DNA of 64,000 nt from the NCBI GenBank assembly GCA_014549065.1, contig JACDOX010000012.1, forward strand, positions 9,929,413 through 9,993,412, given 5' to 3'. The notes under the pieces are model-generated. The model searched no databases, had not been told where the DNA came from, and saw nothing but the letters and a program-made list of their open reading frames with translations. The DNA comes from Cardinalis cardinalis (taxonomy: Eukaryota; Chordata; Aves; Passeriformes; Cardinalidae). Shown here in pieces: positions 36,805 to 48,408 of the stretch (the stretch's first letter is position 1; the number at the start of each line of letters is the position of its first letter). Both the position numbers and the translations under genes were made by a program.

Positions 36805-37072
36805 AGGGCTGGAGCACCTGTCCTACAATGGATTGGATTAGTTCAGTCTGGATTTTTTTCAGATTTCAGAAAGAACTAATTGTGGCCTTCCAGAATCTGA
36901 AGGGGGCCCAAAAGAAAACTGGAGAGGGACATTTGACATGAGNATGTAGTGTGGGAGAATGGAAATGGCTTCAAACTGAAGGAGAGTGTGTTTTAGTTGA
37001 GATACTGGAAGAAATTCTTTACTGTGAGGGTGATGAGGCACTGGAACAGCTTGCTCAGGGAAATTGTGGATA
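36805..37072 (+). mobile_element. CR1 LINE fragment, forward-oriented half of a possible twin-primed copy
   Basis: Starts GGGCTGGAGCACCTGTCCTAC and proceeds through ATTGTGGCCTTCCAGAATCTGAA, TTCTTTACTGTGAGGGTGATGAGGC and CTGGAACAGCTTGCTCAGG to ATTGTGGAT. This is the stretch that normally lies immediately 5' of the piece found in reverse at 36642-36780. Weaker similarity may continue to about 37128. Confidence 0.82.
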
Positions 37073-37128
37073 ATGAGAAAACTGGAAAGAAAACATGAAG
37101 AAAGTTCAAGGCTGCAGCTTGAGAATAG

Positions 37129-39205
37129 NTAATGTTGTCTCATTCTTATATTTTCTTTTTTATTTCCAAATGCAAGATTAGTAGCTTTTAGGCATAAATC
37201 ACATAGGCATCTCTACTTGAGGCTCTTTCTGTCCTTGTGTGTGTGAAATCTACCACTTATTAAAAGAGTTTCAAGACTCCTGTTTTTATTCTTTGTTGCT
37301 AAAAATTTTCTTTCATGTTTTTTTTATATGGACTAAATAATGCAATATTTTCAACCAGTTCTAATTTTCATATAAGTCAATAATTTTNGGATAAGAGTTT
37401 AGTGGTTTTGGTTTCATTTCATTTTTAAACAAAAGACTACATGCACTACATGCATGCAAATATTCTCTTTCTAGATCTTTGTTAAGATGAATAAATTTTA
37501 AAAATACTGTTAATATTGATGACAAAATAAAATTGATAAAATAGCTTACCATTAAAGAATTCGCTGACAAAGCCTTTGTACGTGTGATTTTCTAATTATA
37601 TTTTCTGCACATTTCAAAGCAAATATTTAAGCTTCTATTGATGTGTTCTTTTAAAGGCAGGACTTCAATTTTTGGTATGTCTTAAGCATGAAAAAATGCT
37701 TCTCTGTTCTCAGAAAAAATATTAAAATCAATTTGACTGCTTCTTTCATCAGCTAGACTTAATATAGACAAAAGGATTGCTTAATCAAGCAGTCACATCT
37801 CAACCAAACAATATGCAAGGACTCAGACATAAAGCAATTATAGTACAGGGGTTTACACTATCATCTAAAATAGAAATCTAGAACACCAAAACTGAGGTCT
37901 TTCCCAGGGTGTTTCCCCTTTTTCTAAAATGGTCATTAGTTATCCCCAGATCTGCTTTCCTTGATACATTTCATTCTGAAATTCAGTTTTTCTTTTCNTA
38001 GGATTGTACTCTGTAAAGCTTGGGTATGTTTAACTTAATTGCTNAATGACTGTCATTTAATAGGTAACTAATTGGCACTGCCTTAACTACATTGATTATA
38101 CACACTAGATGTTAATAAAGGTATTTGAGTTAAATTTCTACATTTCATTTTAAGCGTGTGCAGGATTGTGTTTAGCTGCTTTANGAAAATAAATCATTAG
38201 ATAGTCCTGAAAACCGCAGTTTTAAAACAGGCGGCTATAAACAAGCGAGTTCCAACCCACAGAATTCTCTTCTCCATTTAATTTTGTGAATATACACGTC
38301 TAGGTTCAGGTTTAGATTGGATTAAGTCAAGGACTGTATGTGGCATGGAATGCAGCATTATTGCTTTGTCCTGTTCACACTGGCTATGATAAGAAAGAGT
38401 CAAGCATCATTCTTATTACTAAATAGGTCCAAGAACCCACAGAAACAATTCTGTCTTGGAAGGGACCAAGTAACTTCATGGCTCTACTGTCTCTGTACAT
38501 CTAATGAGCTGGCCTGGGGTATCTCCACAACACTACCACCTTTTCTTCACCAGAAGAAAACAAAGGTGGAGAAATGCAGTGCTATGTCTTTGCCAATTAA
38601 GTAATCTTTACAAAGTCCACGTATATTGCTCACTTAATGACCTCCAAATTTTTATAAATGTCATTTTCAAAGACTTCTGGAAGATACTAACTCTCACTAT
38701 CTGACTGCAAAATATTGAATCTGACTAAACATTTTATGATTAAATGCAGTCATTAATTTCTTTCATAAAAAATTATATTTGTCCTTCAGGTTGAAGGAAG
38801 TTTGAATTTATCTGACATTAAATNATTTCCTAATGAAGTAGTAATGTATTCAATTTTAAGTTATGCTCTCGAATAAAAAACAATGTAAAATTTTAGTTCT
38901 TCATTCTTGCTATTCTACAACCTGAAACTTGTCCTATGCAAATTGTTTAATCATTAATCTCAAGGACCNAAAAAAGGCATCCTGAAATATCAAAGGATCC
39001 TTTTTTTTAATATCCTTACAAAAGGATATCCTTTATATCCTTTATATCTTATCTTCAATAGGAGGATTCCCATATTTGATGGACAGTCATAAAGATGGCT
39101 TTAAGATTTAAATAAATATTTTCCAGTAGATGGCAGCCTTTTATAGTGATTGGGAATCCTGAATNATACCTACTAAGGCTTCTGTAGTTGACTAGCTGTT
39201 ATGCC
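37129..39205. other. Unique noncoding DNA with one possible conserved element
   Basis: No gene or transposon is recognised. The segment 38000-38330 is listed separately as a candidate regulatory element. Confidence 0.5.
38000..38330. promoter_or_regulatory. Candidate conserved noncoding element
   Basis: Clean, repeat-free sequence with clustered TAATTG/CATTTAAT-type motifs and a rare CpG-bearing stretch (GAAAACCGCAG through GGCGGCTATAAACAAGCG at about 38210-38248). That is unusual in this CpG-poor surrounding. It is offered only as a candidate. Confidence 0.2.
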
Positions 39206-39263
39206 TTTCGTCTGCAAAAGCTNGTTAAAAGGTGTTTATAACCTTGCTTTTGCAGACGACCAA
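39206..39263. repeat. Strong hairpin, 14-bp perfect arms
   Basis: TCGTCTGCAAAAGC (39208-39221) and GCTTTTGCAGACGA (39246-39259) are exact reverse complements separated by 24 bases. The loop contains a second short pair (AAGGT, 39229-39233; ACCTT, 39241-39245), and TT/AA pairs extend the stem outward after a small bulge. The stem includes two CpG dinucleotides. It resembles a short precursor-type hairpin or the remnant of a palindromic element. No identity is known to me. Confidence 0.9.
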
Positions 39264-40280
39264 AACTTGTTACATATNCTCATTTTATTTTCCTATATCC
39301 ATAGGAAATATCTATTTCTGTGTATGCCTGCAATAAAAAAAAAGACTAGAAGTACTACCTAAAATCAGGAACTACAAATGAAGATGCTAAATGTTCCAGT
39401 TGATTCACTTGATAATATCTGAAGTCAAGATGATTTGAATTTTTATTGCTACTCATATGATCTGGGNCAAAATATTTGAAAATCTTTGTGATATGTCTGA
39501 GACAGGGATTGTACAGTATTAGAATTTAAATTCATGCAAGAGGAAGCATGCTTTTTCACAGGTTTCCTCAAAATTTACATCCTTNCATTTATTAGGACAT
39601 GATTCTTTCCCACCACTAATGCAATTCATTAGATATAGTCAATAATATATTTACTCTGCTTGCACATGATACTGTAAATCAGAATTCTAAATACATCTCA
39701 AAAAAAAAGACCAAGAGTTTTGTGCTTTCATCACTTCACACATGCCAATTTAATTTATTTTCTAAACTTTTACTGCACTCTCCCACCTTCACTCTTTCTT
39801 GTTTTCACTGTCACCTTGGAGATCTTGTTCTTTGAGAACAACAAAGATATTTGCATGTCTACTTCAGTGTCAGTGAGACAGGATTTGGTGAAAAGAGGTG
39901 CTGCTTTGTAATAGAGCTATGTCTAAGTAAACATATGGTTTAAACATGACCTACCAAATAAGAAAACAAAGCAAAGACTGACAAAGAATTTCTGCTGGGT
40001 GTGAAGTTTCCATTTTATGAATGCTTTAGAACAACAACTTATATCTTCTTGACATTTCTGATATTTTGGGGCATTCAGTTCAGTTCTGAAAAGGGAATTA
40101 CAGCACCATTTAAAAGGAACAAATTACAGGAAATAGAAGTAGGCATATATGATATTATTGTGAAGCATTTTAATTTGAGAGTGAATAATACTATGTAGTA
40201 AGGAAAGATGGACTGTGGGGATTAATTTATTAATTGATTAATTAATAAATAATTTTTAAAGCAATGTGATTATCTTATAT
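39264..40280. other. Unique noncoding DNA
   Basis: Nothing coding or repeat-derived is recognised. A palindromic AT stretch (TTTATTAATTGATTAATTAATAAAT) lies just before the CR1 at about 40227-40252. Confidence 0.5.
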
Positions 40281-40745
40281 CCAGGGTACTATGTCCAGTG
40301 CTGGACTCCTCAGTACAAGAATATGATTAAAGGATTGAAGCATCCTTCATTTGAAGAAAGGTTGAGAATGTTTGGGTTATTCAATCTGAAGAAAGAAAAG
40401 CACACCGGGCTCTCATCTCTCTATTTAAATAACCAATAGGAGTGTGCAAAGAAGATAGAGCTAGACTTTTTCAATGGTGAAGTAATGGAAGGAAAGGAAG
40501 TAATTAACACAAACTAGGAAAACATGAATTTCAATCTNAACACAATATACTTTTCATGGGTAGGGCGACTAAACATTGGAACAGGATTCCCAGGGAGGTT
40601 GCGGAGTCTGCATCNGTAGAAATATTGAAAATCCACCTGGACATGATACTAGGAGCCTTCTTGAAAGTACTCTGCTTCAGCTTTTTGTATTGGACTAGGT
40701 GATCGCAAGAGAGCCCCTACAACCTCAAATATCCTCTAATTATAG
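40281..40745 (+). mobile_element. CR1 LINE 3' end, forward
   Basis: Motifs of the CR1 3' region appear in order: CCAGTGCTGGACTCCTCAGTACAAGA, GAAAGGTTGAGAATGTTTGGG, TCTCATCTCTCTATTTAAAT, TTGGAACAGGATTCCCAGGGAGG, GGACTAGGTGATCGCAAGAG and a degraded CCTACAACCTCAAATATCCTCT end. The copy is diverged and lacks open reading frames. Confidence 0.85.
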
Positions 40746-42444
40746 GCATTATAGAAAAAACTTTCAGGGCAATTGAAAACTCATCCAACATCCCACAAGC
40801 ATTTCAGATTGTTATTATTTCTGTGCTGTTCTGTGAAGCTTGCTGACAGTCACTGAGAATTACACTGGCTTACAAAATACTAATGTTATTTCAGTAGTTA
40901 AGTTTCAAGTAAGAAGTAAATAGGTTTTTTTTGAGTCCTTGTGAGTGACTATTGAAAAACCCTATTGCATCTTGCNCAGAAGTCATATGAAGTTAACAAA
41001 ATCTTAGAACTTCTGAAATGCTCCAAACACTTCAAAAGGATTAGTGTGCAGTGCCAGTATACTTCCCTAGATACCCATGAGTTCATCNAAACCATTTATT
41101 ACTTTGTTGCCCTCAAAAATTCAATAACATATGTTAGAACACAAAATCCACAAATCCTTTGCTGTGATATTATCCCATACTAAAAGTAATGCTGTGTTCC
41201 TGGTTAGGCTGACTTGTGGCAAGCTTTTATATTTTTATTGATAAAATCAAGAATTGGATCTGTGAGATCTAGGAGCACTATAATGAGTTAAAATGGTAAA
41301 AATTGAGGCAACTAAGGGTCTGATACTTGCCTTTGTAAAAGTAAAACTGTTGTAACCTTGTGACATGGAGAACAGGACTATAAGATTTAGAACTAGATGA
41401 GAAAAATGCATTGAAATTATTTGGGCTCATCCATGGAGTGATCCTCACTGCTCCACCATGGCATCAGTCACTTATCTACTCTGTTTCCTGTAGAGCAGAT
41501 CAATAGTCTGTCCTGCTCCTTGTTAAAATGTGAACTCCGGTTGATCTTTGCCTTATAGAAAACCAGAGAATGTGATGATTTGGTTCTGTTTTTCTTTTTT
41601 TCTCCNAGAGGCTTTTAACTAAATGATGACAAGAAAAGCAAGTTCCTCAATTCTTGTATGAAAATCCCAAAGAACTGAAAATGTGAGAATCAGAGATATT
41701 TCACAGATCCTGTCATATTAAAACTTATTTGAATGTGCTGGATATTTTGTCTTGTTTTATCAAGAAACTACTAAAATAACACAAAAGAAGGCTTGCTATA
41801 TTTTGCTCAGTCCAAACTAATTAATTTCAACCTACAAATTCTGTTATTCAGCACCTTTGATAGAAATGGTAATCTAGGCCATAATTTATATTTTACACAA
41901 TTCTAATGCTGTTTTCAAGGAAATGTGAAGTAGGTGTTTATCAAGTTAAAGTATTAAGGAACAAACTCTGATTAATACTCATAATTAATATTCCTCTGAA
42001 ATAAAGTAGTTATATGTGCAGATCTTGGAAAATATTTTAGTTTATATTTGTTTCATAGTGAATTGCATCCTGCTAAGCAGCACCATAAAACNTTGTTGTT
42101 ACCTCGCAATTTTAGGTATTTAGATAAAATTATGCATTTACATCCAGTAAGTAAATAAGCACAGGAGAATGGAAATATTAACCATGTTGAGAGCGCACTG
42201 GTGCCTCCACAATGTTTTCAAAATGCCTGCATGTAAAAGCAGCTTTTTTCTTTCTTTTTAAAAGTAAGGATACCTCTTGGATTTTTCTGACATCTGTATT
42301 TATTTTCTGCTTTACTGTATGGTTATCTTCAACCAGACAGTAACAAAAATTAAAAGAATGCTCCTTTAAAATTTGTAACAAAATACTTCTTAGCCAATCT
42401 CTTACTGCACTGCCAGCAAACAATGGCTTAGCATGTGAAAAGCA
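40746..42444. other. Unique noncoding DNA
   Basis: AT-rich, with no recognised repeat or gene. Confidence 0.5.
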
Positions 42445-42831
42445 AATGAGAGAGCTCAGCTTATTTATGCTGGAGAAGAGATGAGTGAGCAGAGATCAAT
42501 GCATACAAATATATTAAAAAATGGGTACTCAGAGGATGGGATCAGTCTCTTTTCAGAGGTGTCCAGTGACAGGATGCAGGGCAACTGGCAAAAATGAAAC
42601 ACAGGAAGTTCCCACATCTGAAGATGGAGAAAAACTTTAGTTTGAGGGTGACTGAGCACGGGAACAGGCTGCCCAAGATGTTGTGGAGTCTCTTTCTCTG
42701 GAGATACTCAAAACCCACCTGGACACAAACCTGTGCAGTCTGCTCCAGGTGTACCTGCTTTAGCCAGGGGTTGCTCTTGATGATGCCCACAGGTCCCTTC
42801 AACCCCAACCATTCTATGTGATTCTGTGATA
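42445..42831 (+). mobile_element. CR1 LINE 3' end, forward
   Basis: Begins near GAGAGCTCAGCTTATTTATG and continues through GATGGGATCAGTCTCTTTTC, AGAGGTGTCCAGTGACAGG, GGGAACAGGCTGCCCAAGATG and CTCAAAACCCACCTGGACAC to the diagnostic TCCCTTCAACCCCAACCATT and GATTCTGTGA. It is less diverged than the 40.3 kb copy. Frames on both strands here are CR1 shadows. Confidence 0.93.
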
Positions 42832-42959
42832 TTAAATAAAGTACATGTGTCCATTCTGAGGCTGTTCAGGCCAACCTAACTATAATTAATGNTGTTTTCT
42901 CAGCCTCAATATGCATTTATCAGTCTTTCTGCATCTGTTTTTCCTTCTGTATTCCTAAA

Positions 42960-43260
42960 CTGTCTGCCATTTGTTACAGATTGATTTTGTTTGAACAAGT
43001 GAAAAACACCAAGCATGATAATGCATCTGAATGTGGTTCTGATAAAATGAATAAAAATATAATACTGGATAGCTCAGGTCTTTATCACCTTGGAAAGTTC
43101 TGTTGATTTCTTATGTAAAGTAATTAAGCATTAATTAGATCCCAAGGCCTCCAAGGCAAACTTGTTGTATTAGTGTTTAAATTGCTGCATTAGTTTTGTC
43201 CTTTTTATTTTAGCCCTCATTTCTTTGCACAACAAATACCAAAAATTGATGGAAACTTGT
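42960..43260. promoter_or_regulatory. Candidate conserved noncoding element
   Basis: Repeat-free stretch containing AAGTAATTAAGCATTAATTAG and GATCCCAAGGCCTCCAAGG, a mix of homeodomain-type sites and a GC-richer core within an AT-rich desert. Candidate only. Confidence 0.2.
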
Positions 43261-43274
43261 TGAAATCTCTTTTT

Positions 43275-43345
43275 TTTTTTTTAATTGTTCAGTTGGGTTT
43301 GGTTGTTTTGGGTTTTTTTGATTGATTGGTTTTTGGTATATTTAT
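43275..43345 (+). repeat. G/T-rich low-complexity tract
   Basis: Degenerate (GGTTTT)-like units such as GGGTTTGGTTGTTTTGGG following a T run. A similar tract occurs at about 53066-53125. Confidence 0.65.
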
Positions 43346-45512
43346 TTAAATTTAATTTTATGGTTTTTTNCCAAGGGAGTATTTTGAAGAGTGTTTATGA
43401 AGACTATTTTTTAGTGAACAGATANTTTGTTTCATTTTATGCATTGCTTTTTATTTGGGTTACTTAATGAAGTGCACAAATTGTATGTGTCCTAAAAATA
43501 TGTCCAATGATGATCCTAATGTCCAATCTTGTTNTCTATAAGACAGTGAAGCAGGACTGCTAAGGAAATACGGCCAAGAACTATGGAAAGTGTTTTCCTT
43601 CAAGATATGGACAGTCCTGCAATTTTCTGGTGGTAAAAANAAATCCCACTCTCTTTTATGAACAGACATTTGAACTTTTAAGATGGTGGCCTAGAAATAA
43701 ATATGTTGCAGGTTTGTTAGTTTGGGTCTTCTTCCTGGCATGTACTTCTTTAAATTGACAGAAATAGGCCNAATGAGATTTGATAGTTAGAGGGTGAATC
43801 TGAACAAGAGTAGGCTTTTAACATGGAGGTAATAAATAATTGTTTAACTGATGTAAGGATGTGATGTATTCTCATAGTTTCAGCCTTTTAAGTCAAGGTT
43901 AGACATCATTCTAAAGGTCATTCTGTTGCAAAAGCAAAATTAATATTTCTTATTTGAGGTTCTTTCATTTGCATTATGAGGAAATCAGAGACAAAATTGG
44001 TCTTCTGGTGTTAAAAGCTACTTATCTAAAAATATATGTATATGGGTTAAAATCTAGGGTGTATGCNGCTGCCAAAATCTGCACATCTTTGAGATACTCA
44101 GAATACCTGCTTGGACTCCAGCCTGTGGTCCAGAGATTTCATGACTTTCTTCATTTTTTATCTACCAGCTCTGTGAGGATATTTTGGATACCATCAGGTA
44201 GCATGAATAAAGTTTGTATTTATCCAAATACATACATTTAGGCAACTGAATTTATGTCTCTTTACCAGATCCTGAATCATGATAGCAGGTTATTCAAGTT
44301 CATTGACAATCCTCATCCTATTACAACATATCCCAGTCTGCATATAAGCATTAAGTATGTATAGGTGAGATGACGTTGTTTAGGTGTCAGCTCAATGGCA
44401 GAACAAAACCAAGAACCCTACTAAAGGCATTTCCNTTTAACTGTTGGAACACTCCTCCCTATTTGCCTTCTAGCTTGATATATTCTTGTTTTGCTTACAA
44501 CACAAAGATATGATTTTCAAAAGGAGGATTTGAGGATAGTCCATCCTTTTCCCTTCAGAATCCCTCCTCAATGGTGTTCAAGAAATTTNTCTCATGTAGC
44601 TGTGGACCCAGAGCCATTAGAGATAAGCAGGCACTGAGAACAAGTTTCCAGTGATCAGGATAGGTGTTATCAGAGCTATCCCCTTAAGCAAGTTGCTGTG
44701 GAGTGCTTCAGTCTGTGCTTTTCATATGATCTGATTCTGGTGTTATTGGAAATTTTGTGCACTGGAGAGCAGAAAAAAAAAAGAAGAGAAATTTTCATGG
44801 TTTTTGATAATTTTTAGAGNTTTATTAATTTTTTTTTTTAATATGGAATTATTTCTGCTTTTGTAATAAATGAGAAGTAACTGGGACATNTTGCAAGCAG
44901 ATGGAATAGAAGAGAAAACGTTGTAGTAGGCTGTGATTAACCTATAGTCAATAGGTTGCTGCAGTTCACCAGCACTTGGAATGATAGGAAATATTGTATA
45001 AGACCTCTGTAGGCTCAGATGCCAATTTGATTATAAAAAAACAGAGGAAAAATTGAACTGAAGAATGAAGTAAAGTTTTCTCTGGGATTTAGAGAGGCAG
45101 CCATTATCTATATCTCATGTAGGCAATAGAAATACTGAGTAATAGAAATTTGAATAGATAAAAAATGTTGAAAGGATATTGTAGGGAAAAAATAGAAGAG
45201 CTTGTCAAAGCCAGTCTTGTTAATGTGGTCTGGTAAAATATCTAATTAAACAGTAGAAAATAACGTAAACACTTAATGAGACATGGAAGTGACATTAAAC
45301 AAGGCAACACATATATGCATGCAGCATATGCATATATACATGCAGCTGAATAATTGGAAATCTAAATACAAGGCTGCAAGTAAAACAAAATGGGACAAAT
45401 TCATTTATATTAAAAGACAGGGNTGGACAAAGGCAATGAGTCAAAACCTTGAAAAGGCTCATTTTTAAAAAGGAGAAAAGCATGTGTTTAAATTCCAGAC
45501 ATGAACTTTTCA

Positions 45513-45585
45513 AGAATCAGAATCAGATCAGAAAAGACCAACAAGATCTTGAAGTCCAACCTTGAACCAAATATCATGAAAGTAC
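45513..45585 (-). mobile_element. Short CR1 LINE 3' tail
   Basis: AGAATCAGAATCAGATCAG, then AAAAGACCAACAAGATCTTG, then AAGTCCAACCTTGAACC is the reverse complement of a CR1 3' end. It is heavily 5'-truncated. Confidence 0.65.
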
Positions 45586-47360
45586 AGAATTAAGAGATGT
45601 TAAAATTGTAATCCATTCTAAATAAACATGGTATCTGTCAGATAAGTGAAATACAGTGAAGCAGAAGCAAGCACAGAAACTGTATCTGGGATTTAAAAGA
45701 CACATATTCAAGTAGAGGAATAATAAAAATGTTAAANGGTGGGGCAGATCTAATATTTAGAGATTTTTCTATGACATAACTTAGTATGTGTGCACACATA
45801 TGTATAATGATGGTTTGCAGAATGATCACAGTACATAGAAATATATCAGAATTAGTCTGATCTTTTTATCACAAATAATGGTGAATTAGAATCACTTGGC
45901 AGTGTTTTAAATTGCATCAGGGAAGAAGACACAGAGAGAGAGNATATTTTATTTTCGAATGTGTATACAATGCCATAGTACCATCCATGTCTGAGTCAGG
46001 GTGAACAGTATTAGGGCAGCAGAGTCAGATGCAAGTAGTGAGAAATCCCTNGGGCATTTCTACACATTTCTTTCCAATGCACAGATAGTTCAAATGGAAT
46101 ATTGGTCTGAATTCAATGTTTACCTGTCACTGTACTGTCTGTACACACCAAATGAGCTTTGTCTCTTGGGGTCTTCTGGGGAAGGGAGTGAATTGTCAAC
46201 TCATTTAAGAATTGAAAAGCAGTTTTAGATGCTGAAACCTCAGTTTGAGGCTTCTGCTCCTCAAGGATTTGGCAGATGTGAGCAGTAGGTGATTTGAACC
46301 ATCTGCTGAGCTTAGACACCCCAATTCTCAATCCTTGCTCCCTCTGCCGGTGCAATTTGAATTGATCTCATTGTTTCCAAATAGCCAATTAACTGCAGTA
46401 AAGATTCAAGGAAATATATTAATGCAGGCCACAATGCTAGGCAGATCACATAAAGAAAAGCTATGCTTTCTCTCCCATCTATGAAATATACAAAATCAGA
46501 TTCAATAAACACAGTAGTGAAGAAGTGAGCTTCAGTAGTGAGAGTATTCATCAAGACAGAGATTACTCATGTTATCCCCATTAATTTCTTTTAGCATCCT
46601 TTTTTATCAGTTAAATATAAGATTACTCTGGAACAAAATATAGGAGTACTGGGGAACAAAAACTTATGTAGGAAAATAAGTATTATGACAAATTTGAGAA
46701 AATTTTACTGAGGGCAGTCCATGCTCATACTGTTAAGTCATAAAACAAAGAAATATTCTGNTGTAAATCTTTTGTCCTAAGGAAAAGGGTTAAACTTTGT
46801 TTTTGCAGGTGTAGTCATGTTGTATTTAGCACCAATTTTTACCTGATTAATTAAAAATCTGCAAATAGTTTGTGAGAGTTAAGAAGGTAAGTGCTAAATT
46901 TTCATAAGTAGCTGAATTCTAAAGGCATCTATGATACAAATTCTGTAAACCTAAAGCTTCATTAATATTTATATAATCAATATGATGACTTAAATATGAT
47001 TATTAATCCTACTACTATGTNTAATATATCACTGCATTTTATAATTTGAATTGCATATATTAAGAATTGAAATCAGATCCGATTTTTCAATTCCAGAATA
47101 AGATATTGATAGAAATATGGCAAAGATAGGACCCAGTGTTTTTTTTGCCTTTACAACTGATGTAGTCTGTGACTGCTGTTAATTTCATATTAACCAGGTG
47201 TGATATGTTCTTTGCTGTTCAGGATGTCTCTTTTGTTAATTTAGTGCTGGCAGTAGTAGGTACTATTTAAAACAAGCAGGTGTCAGAGTCTAATGTTATC
47301 TGAGCAGGTTCTTCTAGATATTTGTTGGGAACTGTTCTTATAAGTATTTGTCAGGAAATG

Positions 47361-47620
47361 TAATGTTAGAGCAGTGAGTAATAGGTACAAATTAAAAGAA
47401 ATGAAATTCAAGTTAGCTCTTAGGAAGAATTATTTTAGTGAGTGTGGTGAGACACTGGAACCCATTCCCAGAGAAGTTGTGGATGCCCCAACCATGGCAG
47501 TGTTTAAAGCCAGGTTGGATAAGGCNTAGTGGGAGGTGTACCTGCCCATAGTAGGAGGGTGATGATCTAGAACTAGGTGATCTTTAAGATTCATTCAAAA
47601 AACTTATGATCCTATGATCT
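47361..47620 (+). mobile_element. CR1 LINE 3' end, forward
   Basis: AATAGGTACAAATTAAAAG is followed by TGGTGAGACACTGGAACCC, AGAAGTTGTGGATGCCCC, AAAGCCAGGTTGGATAAGG, AGAACTAGGTGATCTTTAAG and CCTATGATCTGATGAG. This is the standard order of CR1 3' motifs ending in the tail. No ORF. Confidence 0.88.
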
Positions 47621-47909
47621 GATGAGAGCAAGNTTACAAAGACAGTGTTTAATACCAAGTTTACTTTCCTGAGGTTAACTGATGCTATACAGGGCTTGGA
47701 TATATATGAGGGAGAGAGCAAAGTGCTTGTACCACAATGCAAGTACAAATTACAACTGATGTAGTACAGGAATGGAANTATGCAACTGATTTGGAATACA
47801 AATGTGATACCCACCATATGCTATCTATTGCATGCTCACTGTGATGAGGTTGAGCAGCCTGATTGTCAGGAAGGAAAATGTAAGTTGAAATAAGCTTAGT
47901 CCTATTGCT
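47621..47909. other. Unique DNA between CR1 and LTR
   Basis: About 290 bases with nothing recognisable. Confidence 0.5.
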
Positions 47910-48408
47910 CTAGCGCTGATTTTGGCCCAGGTAATTTTCTTAATAGTAACTTGTAGGGGGGTATTTGGATTTGTGCAAGAGATGGTGTTGATAACATGAA
48001 ATATTTTTGTTATTGCTGAGAAGTGACTGACTCTTACACAGAGTCAAGGTCTTTTCTGTCCATTGCACCACCCCCAACCCTGAATGCAAGGGTAATTCCA
48101 TTCTACATGGCATCATGCTCAGTATTTAAAGCTGGGGGAATNGGTGGAAGGGGAGGACATTCAGAGTGATGGCAATTGTTTTCTCAAGTCCCTGTTACAT
48201 GGGATGGAGCCTGCTTTCCTGTGGATGGCNGAGCACCTGCCTACCATGGGAAGCAGTGAATGAATTCCTTTTCTTGCTTTGCTTGTGTGGCTTCCACTTT
48301 AGCTATGAAACTGTCTTTATCTCAATACATGAGTTTTATAATTTTTCTGGTTCTCCATCTTGACACAGAGGGGAGTGAGTGAGNGGCTGTGGGTGGGGCT
48401 AAACCACA
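47910..48408 (+). mobile_element. Solo LTR, same family as 31490-32059
   Basis: Contains GATTTTGGCCCAGGTAATTT, GTGTTGATAACATG, TATTGCTGAGAAGTGACTG, ACACAGAGTCAAGGTC, CATGGCATCATGCTCAG, a TATA-like TATTTAAAGC (about 48123-48132), GAGTGATGGCAATTG, GAAACTGTCTTTATCTC and the end GGCTAAACCACA. The order matches the avian LTR family throughout in one orientation, including the core segment inverted in the 25.9 kb copy. The 5' boundary is uncertain by about 10 bases. Confidence 0.85.

Larger units (their letters stand above)
42832..47360. other. Mostly unique noncoding DNA
   Basis: No gene is recognised. A G/T-rich tract lies at about 43275-43345, a short CR1 tail at 45513-45585, and a possible conserved element at 42960-43260. 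The 95-codon forward frame at 43954-44241 has no recognisable domain. Confidence 0.5.
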
